Below are positions 24,360 to 37,050 of a DNA stretch of 64,000 nt, one piece after another. A program made the position numbers and the translations under genes. A model generated the notes under the pieces. That model had not been told where the DNA came from. It saw only the letters and a program-made list of their open reading frames with translations, and searched no databases. Each line of letters starts with the position of its first letter. Position 1 is the first letter of the stretch. Source of the stretch: Cavenderia fasciculata (Eukaryota; Evosea; Eumycetozoa; Acytosteliales; Cavenderiaceae); contig NW_004457695.1 of NCBI RefSeq assembly GCF_000203815.1, forward strand, positions 3,160,054 to 3,224,053, written 5' to 3'.

Positions 24360-25682
24360 AAAAATCTAATTTAATTAACTTAATAAATTAATAACAACAA
24401 CAACAATCTATATATTTTTTACTAAATTTATATAATCCTCCCATTAAATAAAAAGATCATGTGAGATGATCGTCGTGAATGATACCAACAATGGGGTCGG
24501 GGATATAAACGAAACCATTATTATAAAATCGGTATGTTCATTGTAGTTGATGAAAACCATCTCTCTCTCTCTCGTGTTGATTAGATGGATGGTTGACAAT
24601 TCATGTAACTATTCAAACGAATTATCTTTAGTACCCACATTTTCAATAATAGGGGAAAGGTTGTCTGGTCGTTTGCAAAGAAGCAGCATCATCATCCCCT
24701 CCTATGAGTGTTCTCATTGGCAACATTTGATGGTGTCCAAAAGAGGCTCAAAGGTGAGCCACCTCCATCGATATTTTGGATGATGGGTTCCGAGAGTTTT
24801 GTCTTTGCTCGACCAACGTCGGAAATAATGACAAGATATTTTGGATTTTTCGAGGCACCTGGTAACAAACTCACAGCAAATGTATCTGTACGCTACAATC
24901 GATTTTTCTGGTCTGGAGAGTTTGGGACTATTTTCGAGTCGTTTACAGCCATCCTCTCTCACGAGCGGGATCTCCTATCAATCGCCAATAATGATTGTTT
25001 TTTTTTATTCCTCTTCTCCGCATATTTAGTATCAAACAATTAATTATTATTCGTAGCAGCAGCTGTTATTATTATTAATTGTAGGAGATAGATATTTTTT
25101 AAACAAACAGGCACAACAACAACAACGAAACAAATCGATTTTTCATTTTTGTTTTTTTTTTTCTTTTCCCAACAAGAACTCTGATCATAGAAAGTGAACG
25201 AGTACACGTCACCTCTCCCTGTGAAACAAACACCCTTTCCTTTGCATCATTCACAAACCGAAACTTCCCGTCAAAAATAAAAAATAGAAAACTAGAGCCA
25301 AACTTTCAAAGTTCCCAACAACACACAACACAACACAACAACAACAAAACAACAATCCCAAGATAATTATTTATCTTTTTTATCCTTCCCCCCCCCCTCA
25401 AATCACACAATCGCATTATTATTATCTAGCATCAAAAACAAGACAAGATTCATTTTTAGATACCAGTACCACATACACACACAATTCGAAACTTTAAACA
25501 ATCATTCATCCACAAACACACATACATTATTATCTTATTCTCATTGTGTTTTTTTAAAAAGCTATTCTATTCTTATTCTATTTAGATATCTATCGCTATA
25601 TCTAATCTATAATCATTATATATCAACCAATTTATGTTTAAAAGGAGAAGCACCAAGCTAAGCAGTATCAACATACCTCAAT
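24360..25682. other. Long intergenic region
   Basis: 1.3 kb without a supported gene. From ~24440 to 25030 the DNA is less AT-rich than its surroundings and open in several frames on both strands, up to 111 codons, but none resembles a protein and the frames conflict. From 25050 it is a CAA/ACA- and T-rich leader-like sequence before the next gene. Presumed promoter. Confidence 0.4.
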
Positions 25683-28600
25683 ATGTCTTTGTTTGACTTG
25701 TCAAATAACAATAGTGGGCATGGCGGCGACCTCGACGACCAATCGCTCACCTGTCTTCTTCAATCAAACGTATCAACGCCATCCTCTGCAGCAACACCCT
25801 CTCCTCCACAGTATATCATCAACTATCAACAACAACAACAACAACAACAAAATCAATCACCCTCTTCATCATCTTCTTATCAGGACAATAACAACAACAA
25901 CAGAGACTATGTAAATAATTTAAATCACAATGGTAATAGATATGTTGGAAATAATATCAGTGATCCCATATCGGCACTCCATGATATGCAACAGCAACAA
26001 CAACAACAACAATTCATGCAAGGCAACAACAACAACAACAACAACAATCCCAACACGGATTTTTTCAATTCCTCTTCCCCAACAACAACACATATCCCTT
26101 CCACACAATATGGTGGTGGTCATCACCAGTATGAGCATATCAACAACAACAACAACACTGGTTCATCATCATCATCATCTTACTCTAATAATAATGGCGG
26201 TGGCATGATGGCCAACATTAGCAGCAGCAGTGATGGAGGTAGTGTTGGTGTTGGCAATGGTAATGGTGGCAACGGTGGCGGTGGAGACTATAGCTCGCCA
26301 TTGAGCGAGTTTAGCGGCACATTGGGAGTATGTGGCAGTCCTCAGGACACTACCAACAACATGGTAGTGCCACACCTTCTCTCGGCATCAACCAACTCTA
26401 CCACATCATCGACTGGTACAACCGTGTCAAATGCCACCGACACTTCCAACTATGTTACCAACTCTTCTCCATTCCCATCAGTTTACAATAACACTAGTAA
26501 CAACAATACTGGTGGCAGCGGTACTATTATGGGTTCACCCATTCAAACTACTTCTACTTCTGTATTTCAGAGTTCAATTCCACAAACATCTCAACAACCA
26601 CAACAAAGAATTAATGATCAACAATCCCAATCACAACAACAATCATCACCACCACAACCACAACAACCACTACCACCACAACAACAACAATCAACACTAC
26701 CATTACTTGACCAACCAAATGTATTCCAACCAGCCCCACCACAACACACAGCGGGTAGAGTGTCATCGATTTTGGGATCATTTGCTAGTTATGGACCTTC
26801 GCCAGCACTGTTGAGTTCACAGTACCTTTTCCAATGCACACCTACCTATTATGCAGCCAAGAAGAATCAAAAGATTGGTATATTCCTCTACCACAAGAAC
26901 GACCTCAACTTTCTTCACACTCAACACCCCCAACTCCGTCTAAAGTTGACGTCTGTCGCACCCTATTGGACACCGTCATCATTTACTCGGAAGGACAACA
27001 AAAAGAACATTGAAAGTATTGCTCCAACACAATTTGAACAGATTGAAGCCGTCATGAAAAAGGGTGAAGTCTTGTTTGGACCGGTTCGTATCCAAAAGAC
27101 TGGTTACTACTTTTTAAAGTGTTATGTTGAATTACCTCCATTCCCATCGGAAGAGGAATTACCATTCAAAGATTTTTCATTCACATTCAAGATTTATTTT
27201 TATGGTAGTCCTTCTAAAAAGAAGAATGGTTCATCTTCATCATCATCAACATCATCAACTGAAAGAGGTGAATCATCAAATGGTAATGGTGATTCTGATA
27301 GTGATGATGAAGGAAGTTCCAACAACAATGATAACAACAATAATAACAATAACAATAATATTAGTTCAACTGGTTCAAAGGAAAGACCAACTTCAAGTAT
27401 GTAAATCATTTATCACAATATAAATAGTATTTATTAATCCAATTTTTGTTTTTGTTTTATTTAGTATCAAATATTCATATTAGACCAAATGAGAATTTAA
27501 TGAATTATATTTCACATCTTCAAGAGACTGGAGCAAGATGGAGAGATTTGGAGAATGTCTTTGATATCTATATCAAAAAGTATGAAAAGACACCAGAGAT
27601 TTTATCAGAGCTATTCTTTGAACAAGGTATTGCCGCAACCTTTGTTGGTAATCTTCATGAAGCTCAACTTCAAATGGATAGAGGTTTGGATACATTTTAT
27701 ACTCCTGAAAATTTGTAAGAGAGACAACAAAAAACAAAGACAAAAAAAAAAAAAGAAATAATAATATCATTAACCATTTCTTTTTCTTTTCTCTTCTTTT
27801 TTAGATTTAAAATTAGTTATTTAAAATCAGTTATATTTAGAATTCAAAAAAATTATACAGCATCTAAATTACATCTTGATACATGTGACTTTTTATACAA
27901 GAAAATAGATTTGGGTAATCTTCATCAAGCTCAATATTATTTTAACAAAGCTGCTCATGATTATGGTATGACAAATTAATTTAAATTAAACAATAATTAT
28001 TACATTTATTCCAAAGATATTAATATTAATATATTTCTGTTTATGTTTAGATTGTTTTGTTGCACAAAAAACCAAACAAAATAATTATATTATGGTTCGT
28101 GATCAAATCATTGAGAAATTCAAACAAGCAGCCGATTTCTATAAAAAGGATTATGAAAGTTCAGATCCAAACTCTACTACCAATGCTAGAAGTATCAATG
28201 GAACATACCGTGCCAATATTCGTATCACTCAAACTATTCTAGGTTCTTCCAATCTAACAGAGGCTGATTTAACCAGAGCTGAATCTTATCTTACAATGTA
28301 TGTAATATTTTAAAATATATATATATATATTATTATTATTTTTAGAATATATATATTAATTAATAATATTTTAATTTTAGTATTCCAAATATTCAATCAT
28401 ATACATTTACTCAACGTACACAAGTTCATTTATTGTTTACATGGGCTGATTTGATGTTGTCAAAGTCGTATCAATTATTTAGATCCAATCACCAACAATC
28501 ATTCCACATGTTGGCTCAATCACTAGAGTATATCAACAAGTCGGCCAACTATGCAAGCAAGTTGGGATTCAACAATGAGATTAGATACACCAACGATCGT

Positions 28601-29806
28601 TACCAAAAACTCTTTTCAGTTGCTCCAAAATCATTTATCAATGCTCTCACTGGTGCTAATCTCCTTGGCAATCAATCAATGATTACTTCTTCTAATCCTT
28701 CTGTACCAGCATCTGGAGCCCAATTACCTTCTACCTCTATCACCTCCACCACCTCTACTACTACCACAACAAATCAATCTCAGGCATCATCCAATCAAAA
28801 TAATTTAATCACAACAAATAACAGTCAAAATAATCAAAACAACAATAATAATAATATTCAAATGACAAGAGGAAATATAGAATTTAATCAACACCAACAA
28901 CAACAACAACAACAACAACAACAGCTACAGCTACAACAACAACATCAACAAGTATATACTAACAATAATAATAATAATAATAATATAAATATGAATATAA
29001 ATAATAATAATAACAACAACATGCTAAATAATAACAAGATCATCATGACTAACAATACTAATAATAATAATGGTAATAGTGGAAATAATGGAAATATTAT
29101 TGTGAATAACAACAGTGCCACCAATAATAATAATAATAATAATAATAATGACAACGGAAATATTGCTATACAGAACTCTTTAGTTGGATTGCTTACAGGT
29201 GCCATCCCATTCAACCAAACACTTTTGAATAATTTAATATTATTGCATAGTTTAAGTCAAACTTTAAATAATAGTGGTGGTGGTGGTGGCGGTGTTGGAG
29301 CTGGTACACAGCAACAAGCTGGAGGTGCTTTAAATCTATTATTAGGAGGATTATTAAATACACCACTATTGAATAATCCCCTTTTAAATAATTTAATGCA
29401 ACTTTCAAACAATAATAATCAAGATAGTAATATCAATCTCTCAAATATCAATCTTTTGACTGCCAACAACAACAACAACAATCACCCATCCTCCACCACC
29501 ACTTCATCCATTCTAAACTCATCACATTCACCAAGTTTTCATTTGACTGAAAATCAACAACACCAACAACAACATCAACAACACCAACAACAACAAGTAC
29601 TTGTAAATAATAACAACACCAACAATAATCTTTTATTTTTAAATGGATTACAACAACAACAACAACAGCAACAGCAACAACAACAACAAACAATGATGAA
29701 TATTCAATCCTACGCCAATCAAGCCAATCTTGACATCTTACAAGATTACCTTTGTTCTCAGTCACCTACACAATCCATCACCAAAAATGAAAATAACTAT
29801 AAATAA
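25683..29806 (+). CDS. Gln/Asn-rich protein with helical-repeat core
   Basis: Five exons (25683-27396, 27465-27714, 27805-27965, 28051-28297, 28381-29806) sum to 1265 residues with all phases matching. Residues 1-370 are low complexity (Gln, Asn, Ser, Gly runs). An ordered block follows at ~370-500 (SSQYLFQCTPTYYAAKKNQK ... FKIYFYGSP), predicted beta-rich. Exons 2-5 encode an alpha-helical, TPR-like region (ELFFEQGIAATFVGNLHEAQ; LGNLHQAQYYFNKAAHDY; TWADLMLSKSYQLFRSNHQ). The last ~400 residues return to Asn/Gln runs, including CAA and AAT microsatellites. A scaffold or transcription-linked role would fit, but no family was recognised. Confidence 0.85.
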
Positions 29807-30846
29807 ATAACTTTTGAAACGATGGAAAGTAATACAAAAAATATTGGTGCATCCACAAGCCTGAAGGAGTATTCCAAATGTCAAATATTTATTAGAGAGA
29901 GCGTGATAATAAATATTAATAACATATTAATAATAATACAATGTATATATTAATAATAATAAATACATATTAATCTGATTTTTGTATTTTTGTTAACTAG
30001 ATTTTGAAAAAAGATAGTTTTGTATGTTTTTTTTTTTTCTTCACTTTGAAATCTCAAGTTATTATACTATACTCGTTGATTGATGATCATCTCTTTCTCA
30101 AGATTGTGGTAGTAGTATTGAATGATTGAATACTACTACTACTACTACTACTACTACTCCTGCCACAATCATCATCAACAACCTAGTGCATCATCACTTC
30201 TTCTCTTTGGCATCAACAATCAATCAATCCTGCTGCAGCTTAGTGCAGCACTCGTTTGTGTGTGTGTGTCAGTGTGGCGGACAGCCAATGAACATCAAAT
30301 TTAATTGGGTGTGTTGATTGCATTCACCTTTTTAGTCAAACTCGTTTAAGACGACAGACTGTGAGACATGCAACCCCCACCCACAAACTCATCATCATCA
30401 TCCAGCAATGAAAATTAATTATGCGTATTAGATTTATAAACCCCCCACTACCCACACACTAACTAATATTAAAAATATTTAAATAATATTACCAAGAGTT
30501 TCTTGGTATACCCTAACCAACCTGCTCTCTCTCTCTCACTCTTTATTTATCCACTGATCATCCATTTTATTTCTTTTATGAAACTTGTTTCAAAAATCGT
30601 ATGATATACAGATAATAATAATAGTGTCCTACTATTATCTCTCTCTCTCTTTTACCTCTCTATACTATATCCAACTCAAACTCTTCAAACTTTAATTAAC
30701 CATTTCTCTTTCTCTTATTTTTTTTTTTTTTTTCTTTTCTACTTACCTTCCATCTATCTATAGTCTTACAGCAACACAATCATTACTACTACTACCTATC
30801 AACAATCAAAAAATCAAATCATTTATTTTACATTCATTATCCAATC
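29807..30846. other. Intergenic region with triplet-repeat hairpin
   Basis: 1.04 kb without a gene. At 30102-30170 a hairpin is formed by an 11-bp inner stem (GTAGTAGTATT 30109-30119 / AATACTACTAC 30129-30139) and an outer 8-bp arm GATTGTGG (30102-30109) / CCACAATC (30163-30170) around an ACT triplet run. The last 350 bp are pyrimidine-rich with CT repeats and T-tracts, and lead into the ATG at 30847. Confidence 0.5.
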
Positions 30847-33558
30847 ATGAATCCATTAATTATCATCTTTATTTTGTGTATCCTTGTATCATCTGTTTTT
30901 GCCAATATGTCTTGCGACAACCAATATGTCTTTGTCAACGACACCAACTCATTGTCATCATCATCTTTCTCATTGTTCGACCATGTTGAACAACAATCAA
31001 CTATCCTCCAAAATAAAAATATTTCTTTGAAAATGATAATGCAGCAATCATCCGTTTCATTGTCATCTTTTAATCATTTCGAACATCCAATCATTCTTAA
31101 CAAAAACAAAAACAACAAAAACAACAACAACAATAATATCCATTCATCTATTTCACAAACCAATTTGATTCAAATCATATTGTTTCTCAATGTCATTTAC
31201 CATCAAACCATACTTTTATTCCTGTCTATAACAACAAAAATAATAATAATTTATCTTTTAATTCATCAATTTCAATTCCTTTTGTTTTGTCCCAATCCCA
31301 TTTACAGTTACCATTAAATCACTCAACCAACAACCATATTATTTTCTATGACGAGGAAGAGGAAGAGTATGTTCAATTGAACAGCAATACCAGCAACAAC
31401 ACAATCTCATGTTTCAACCATGTTGAACATCAATTAATTTCCATCAACTCTCCATTACCAATTAGCAGTTTTCCATCGTTTTCACACAATATTCACTTTA
31501 GCTCAAGCCATGTTTTGTATATCTCAAATCATTCAACAACCAAAAACCATATTATTTTAGAGGAGGAGGAGGACTTCAACAGCAGTCCAATTTCAATCTC
31601 GTGTTTCAATGTTAACCATCAATCAAATCTCATCTTAGAGGAGGAGGAGTCTGTTCAATTGAACAGCAGCAATACAATCTCATTTTCGAATTTCAACCAA
31701 TCAATTCCCATTGATAATAATAATTATAATAATAATCAAAATAATAATAATATTTTATTCTTCAATGTCCATCAATCATCGATTCCATGTTTTAAATCTA
31801 GTGATATTTTAACTCATAATCAATCACCACAATTAATATTAAACCATTCAACAACCAACAACCACATTCTTTTAGACAAGGAGGAGGAGTTTGTTCATTT
31901 GAACAGCGGTCCAATTTCAATCTCATGTTTCAATGTTAACCATCAATCAAATCTCACCAATAATCATAGTTCATTTTCATTTCCCTTAGAGGAGGAAGAG
32001 GAGTCTGTTCAATTGAACAGCAGCAATACAATCTCGTTTTCATATTTCAACCAATCAATTCCCATTGATAATGATAATAATATTTTATTCTTCAATGACC
32101 ATCAATCATCGATTCCATGTTTTAAATCTAGTGATATTTTAACTCATTCAACAACTGACAACCACATTCTTTTAGAGTTTGTTCAATTGAACAACAGCAC
32201 ACATTCATTAACATGTTTAGACCATGTTAAACATCAATCAATTCCAATTAATAATCAATCAAATAATAATAACTATTTTTCATTAATTCATTCATCATTA
32301 TTATTGATTTCACCTATTCCATTTTCATCTGATTATTTTAACTCTTCAAACAAATCCACATCATCATCAACATTATATATATTATCAAATACAATCAATT
32401 CAACAAGATCAAAGACAATCCCATTTTCAAAATACTCCAGCAACATCTCAAGTATAGAAAACAACAACGCGGTAACAAGCTCTGACAATTTCAACCATTT
32501 TACTGATACCTCTTCTTTTATTTTTATAGATACCAAAGTTGCCAACAATTATTTTGATTCTCTCAACTGTTTCGGAACCAATCATTCAAATCATACAGCA
32601 ATACAACAACAACAACAATCATCATCACCAATCAATCATGATGCCATCCTCACCACGGTCCACATTCACAATTCAACTCACAATCCACATTCACAAATGA
32701 TTCCACCATCTTCAAATAATAATAATAATACCAATGTATCAGACTCACTTATTCACTCATTATACATGTACACTCCATTTAATTCAAGTGATGTTTCGAC
32801 CAATTGTCGATCATCACCATTTCTCTTTAATCATTCAACAACCAACCATTTTCTTTTAGAGGACAAGTCGTTCCAATTGAACAACAACAACAACAACAAC
32901 ACAATCATCGATTCCATGTTTTAATTCAAGTAATATTTTAACTCATTGCCAATCAAACAATCTGACAATCCTCACCAATCCATCCACCCTCCACATTCAT
33001 CTCCAATCGACCCACAATCCTCAAACCATTGAACAATCTTCAAATAATAATAATAATAATAACAAAAATACAAATAAAAACAACACAAGACCAACAATTA
33101 ATAATAATAATATTAACAATAACATCACAACAACAAATAATAATAACAATAATAACAACAACAATTCCTCTTCCATAGACAAACAACCCCCTCATTGTTC
33201 ACCAACCAATAATGATCGTAATAATATTGCCATCTTTGCCAATCACTTCAATCCACAGTCATTAAATAATACAAATAACAACAATAACAACAATAACAAC
33301 AATAATAACAACAATAATTCATTGTCATCATCATTCTCATGCTTCAACCATGTTTCATTCATCTCAACCAGCAATCAAACAAAAAATATTAATAATAATA
33401 ACAACAACAACAATAATAATAACAATAACAAAAATACAAAAACAAATAACAACATCAATAACACAAGAACAACAAAAAATAATAATAATATTACAATCTT
33501 TGCCGATCACTTCAACCCACAATCAATCACAAATCACTCAACAATTTGCAAACAATAA
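30847..33558 (+). CDS. Putative secreted repetitive Ser/Asn-rich protein, frame interrupted
   Basis: Begins with a good signal peptide, MNPLIIIFILCILVSSVFA, at 30847. The reading then runs through three frames: 30847 to ~31140, ~31160-32900 and ~32890-33558. The switches fall near AAC/AAT runs. The middle part has an internal ~324-bp duplication (31587 and 31911), with shared peptides ISCFNVNHQSN, SVQLNSSNTISFS and HQSSIPCFKSSDILTH. Shorter echoes recur from 30960 to 33380 (SCFNHVEHQ-like units). After 33558 only AAC/AAT low complexity is seen. It may be a surface or matrix protein with repeats, a decaying gene, or one intact gene with errors in microsatellites. Confidence 0.45.
31587..32200 (+). 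repeat. Internal duplication, ~324-bp period
   Basis: Two units begin with the same ~47-base stretch at 31587 and 31911 and share most of the following ~290 bases, with insertions of AAT runs in the first. A partial third echo (HQSSIPCF-like) appears at ~32905-32950. Confidence 0.8.
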
Positions 33559-34200
33559 TAATACAAACAACAATAATCCAAACAATAATCAAACAACAAA
33601 AAATAATCCAACAAACAATAATAATACAAACAACAATAACAATAATAATTCAAACAATACAAATAATAACTTAAAAAATAATAACAAGAATACATTTGAT
33701 AATAACAACTTAAATAATAATAACAACAACAATAATAACAATATATTATATATGTCACAATCCAACTCTTCCTCCTCCTTTTTTACCTCTTCAATGTACA
33801 TGCGACCCCTCATTGTTCACCAACAAATAATAATTACAAATCACTCCAATCCACAATCTTCATTCACCAATCAATCATTCATTCATCTAGTCAGTTGCCC
33901 CTCCCAAATCCAGTGATCAAGAGTACCAGTTTCCAAGCAACAATCACCACCATTCGTAGACCAACATAATTAACTCTGTATCAAATGTTGATAATTAATT
34001 ATAAATTTACTGACTCTTTTTCTTTTTATTTTATAGGTACATTACTCTTTCAATCATTCTCTTCAACTCTTTTGGTAACATCTTAATAATAATACAACAA
34101 TAACTAAAAATAAGAATAATAATAATAATAATAATTACAACCAACAAAAATAACTAATAATTGTAATATTAATAATAATTACAACAACAACCAATTACAA
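33559..34200. repeat. AAC/AAT low-complexity tract
   Basis: Mostly AAT/AAC/ACA runs to ~33745 and again at ~34090-34200, with ordinary AT-rich DNA between. Frames here are open only because the repeat lacks stops in some registers. No gene is supported. Confidence 0.6.
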
Positions 34201-34220
34201 TCCTCTTCTTTTCTAAAAAA

Positions 34221-34438
34221 AAAGATATTCAATTACTTTTACCCAAGTGGTTTCCCTCTCTTCCTACTCTTTTCTTTTTATACATTTTCCGTTGCCTCGT
34301 CCGTGTCCAGTCCATCATCATCCATCCATGTTCCACGTTTCCCTAGGCTTTTATACCCAAAAAAGATATTCAATTACTTTTACCCAAGTGGTTTCCTTTA
34401 CAAAAAGATAATCAATTACTTTTACCCAGAGGGTTTCC
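34221..34438 (+). repeat. Three copies of a 35-bp direct repeat
   Basis: Copies at 34221-34255, 34362-34396 and 34404-34438. Each begins AAAGAT and contains TCAATTACTTTTACCCA followed by GTTTCC or GGTTTCC. The first two are identical; the third differs at a few bases. The spacings of 141 and 42 bp are multiples of neither helical turn nor codon size in common. Confidence 0.85.
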
Positions 34439-34445
34439 CAGGTTC

Positions 34446-34529
34446 GCCCCCGTGTAAGTCGATTTTCTTCGCATTGGGGGCTTTTTTTTTTTTTTGGACT
34501 GTTCCCATGGTCTAAACAACCATGGGAAC
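34446..34529 (+). other. Two hairpins around a T14 run
   Basis: GCCCCC (34446-34451) can pair with GGGGGC (34476-34481), directly followed by T14 (34482-34495), which resembles a Pol III stop. Next comes a perfect 11-bp inverted repeat, GTTCCCATGGT / ACCATGGGAAC (34501-34511 / 34519-34529), with loop CTAAACA. The block is much more GC-rich than its surroundings. It could be a small non-coding RNA locus, but no known RNA family was recognised. Confidence 0.45.
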
Positions 34530-34535
34530 AACCAA

Positions 34536-35534
34536 AACTATATTTTTCTATTTCTTTCTTTCTCTCTTTTCTCTCTTTTTTATTTATTAATTAATTCTTT
34601 TACCCGCCAAATCAATATTATTTTTCTGACGAATTTAAAATTAATTAATTCATCATCAGAATTGTAATAATTATTTGTAACAACAAATATTTGTGACAAT
34701 ACAACTGTAGCAATATGTGTCTTTATAAAGGTGTGCATCCAAAGATGGTTTATGGGTTTGTAACTTTAATTTATTAAAATTAAAAACTTTAAAATAAAAA
34801 TAAAATAAAAAAGCAACCACACACCACTTCACCAACTCTGACTTTTTGATCAGACCAGACCATTTATTTTATTTTTCTTGAATTTATAATTATATAATTA
34901 ATTACTTGTTTCTCACATAATATCAATATTTATTCAAACATATATATATATACATTATCAACTATAGTATATGATAGAAAAGACCATGGTGATATGTAAA
35001 TTAATGTTAAGACCTCTCTTTGTTTTAAGATTAATATATATTTCTTTTTAACTATTTTTCAATCATTGTTTAGCTCCATCCTCCACCAACCATTCATCGT
35101 GGTCATCCTCCACCTTCCACTATCCATTCATTGATAATCAATCGGGCATCGCCAGCAGCCATCATCCGTTGTCCATTGCCTCTCCAGTCATCATTGCCGA
35201 TGATCAACTATCATCCACCGGTGGAAGACCAACGATGTAATATGCAATATCCGCCAATGAATGATTAAAAATTAGAATTGGAATCATCAAGATAGATTCT
35301 TTGACAAACAAAAAAAGGTAGTAATATTAATTTATAAATCATATAAATATTATTTTAAATATATATTTGTATTTTAGAGAGGACATCTGCAATGTACCAA
35401 AGTAATTTCATGATAGATTATGTGGGGTTTATGATCATTGTATAATACAATCAACCAATAAAATTATCTTTTAAATTAAAGTTTAATATAAAACTTCAAT
35501 TCTGTTTAATATCTATTTTAATCTCATTTCTTTC
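34536..35534. other. Intergenic region
   Basis: 1 kb of AT-rich DNA. A moderately GC-rich stretch at ~35075-35240 (CATC-rich) shares vocabulary with the minisatellite that follows and may be its degenerate edge. No gene was recognised. Confidence 0.4.
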
Positions 35535-35547
35535 TTGATAATATATT

Positions 35548-36420
35548 GTCCATCTATCCATCTATCTATCCTCTACCCACCATCCACCATCTACCATCTA
35601 CCATCTATCCATCCATCATCCACCATCTACCATCCACCATCCACCATCCACCATCTACCATCTATCCATCCATCATCCACCATCCATCCACCATCCATCC
35701 ACCATCCACCATCCATCCACCATCCATCCACCATCTACCATCCACCATCCACTCTCTATCCATCTACCATCCATCCATCCACCATCCATCCACCATCCAT
35801 CCACCATCCACCATCCATCCACCATCCACCATCCATCCACCATCTACCATCCATCCATCCACCATCCATCCACCATCCATCCACCATCCACCATCCATCC
35901 ACCATCCACCATCCACCATCCACTCTCTATCCATCTACCATCCATCCATCCACCATCCATCCACCATCCATCCACCATCTATCCATCCACCATCCATCCA
36001 CCATCCACCATCCATCCTTCCACCATCCATCCTCCATCCATCCATCTATCTATCCATCCAACATCCATCCATCTACCATCCATCATCCACCATCCACCAT
36101 CCATCCATCCCCCATCCATCATCCACCATCCACTCTCTATCCATCTACCATCTACCATCCACCAATCCACCATCCACCATCTACATCTATCCATCCATCA
36201 TCCACCATCTACCATCTATCTATCCATCCACCATCCATCCACCATCCCCGGGCCATCCATTCACTATCCCCCATCCATCCATCCACCATCCATCCATCCA
36301 CTATCCACCATCCACTATCCCCCATCCATCCACCATCCCCGGGCCATCCATTCACTATCCCCCATCCATCCATCCACCATCCATCTACCATCTATCCATC
36401 CACCATCCATCCTCCACCTT
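35548..36420. repeat. CCATC/CCATCCA minisatellite, ~870 bp
   Basis: Near-continuous permutations of CCATC, CCATCCA and CCATCTA, with small higher-order repeats. A block around CACTCTCTATCCATCTACCA recurs at ~35748, ~35919 and ~36128, and a CCCCGGGCCATCCATT block recurs at ~36245 and ~36336. Two forward frames stay open for ~298 codons only because the repeat contains no stops there. Not considered coding. Confidence 0.9.
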
Positions 36421-36431
36421 ATCAACAATAA

Positions 36432-37050
36432 ATTAAATCAATTAACCATTTTCCATTACAACAATTATTCCAACAACCAAAACAAAAATCGTGGATAAAT
36501 CAATATCATATGGCCACTAAGACAATAATAATATAAAAAAAAAAAAAAAGATCAATCAGCCTATTGTAGTCAATATAGTTTCATCATAATGTAAAATCAG
36601 GTGAAACACGAAAATAGAATCATCATTATAATCCTCATAAAAGATTAATTATCAAATGCCAACAACATTGAAAAGCTATAAAACTAACGTCATAGTCGTT
36701 TTTATGGGAGATCTCAAGCCGAACGAAACTTTTTTCCTAAAATCAAAGAATTAAATTCAATTAAATAAATAAATATAATCATTACAAGAGTTAGAGTTTT
36801 GTCTCGATTCATTGGGCGAGTACCAACAAGATTACATGTATCGAGAAATCTAATTTTAAAATGATTTTTGACATCATCATCCCAAACCCTCACCAAGGTG
36901 TAAATGAAAGAAATTAAATTAATCAAATCAATTTAAATTACGCACAATCAGTCGCATACAGATAAATAGATAGATAGAAAAACAATAGATAGATAGATAT
37001 ACATCCTATAAGATAGATAGATGATATTAAAGTATTTCGAAAAGTTAATC
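36432..37050. other. Intergenic region
   Basis: 619 bp of AT-rich DNA with an A14 run at ~36536 and TAGA repeats at ~36965-37020 just before the calcium sensor gene. Presumed promoter; no other feature was recognised. Confidence 0.4.

Noticed and set aside
34440-34452. tRNA B-box-like GGTTCGCCCCC
   Set aside because: No cloverleaf could be drawn: no matching A box, D-arm or acceptor stem at the right distance.
35535-36436. Two overlapping ~297-codon frames
   Set aside because: Produced by a stop-free minisatellite; same content in two frames and no promoter or splice signals.
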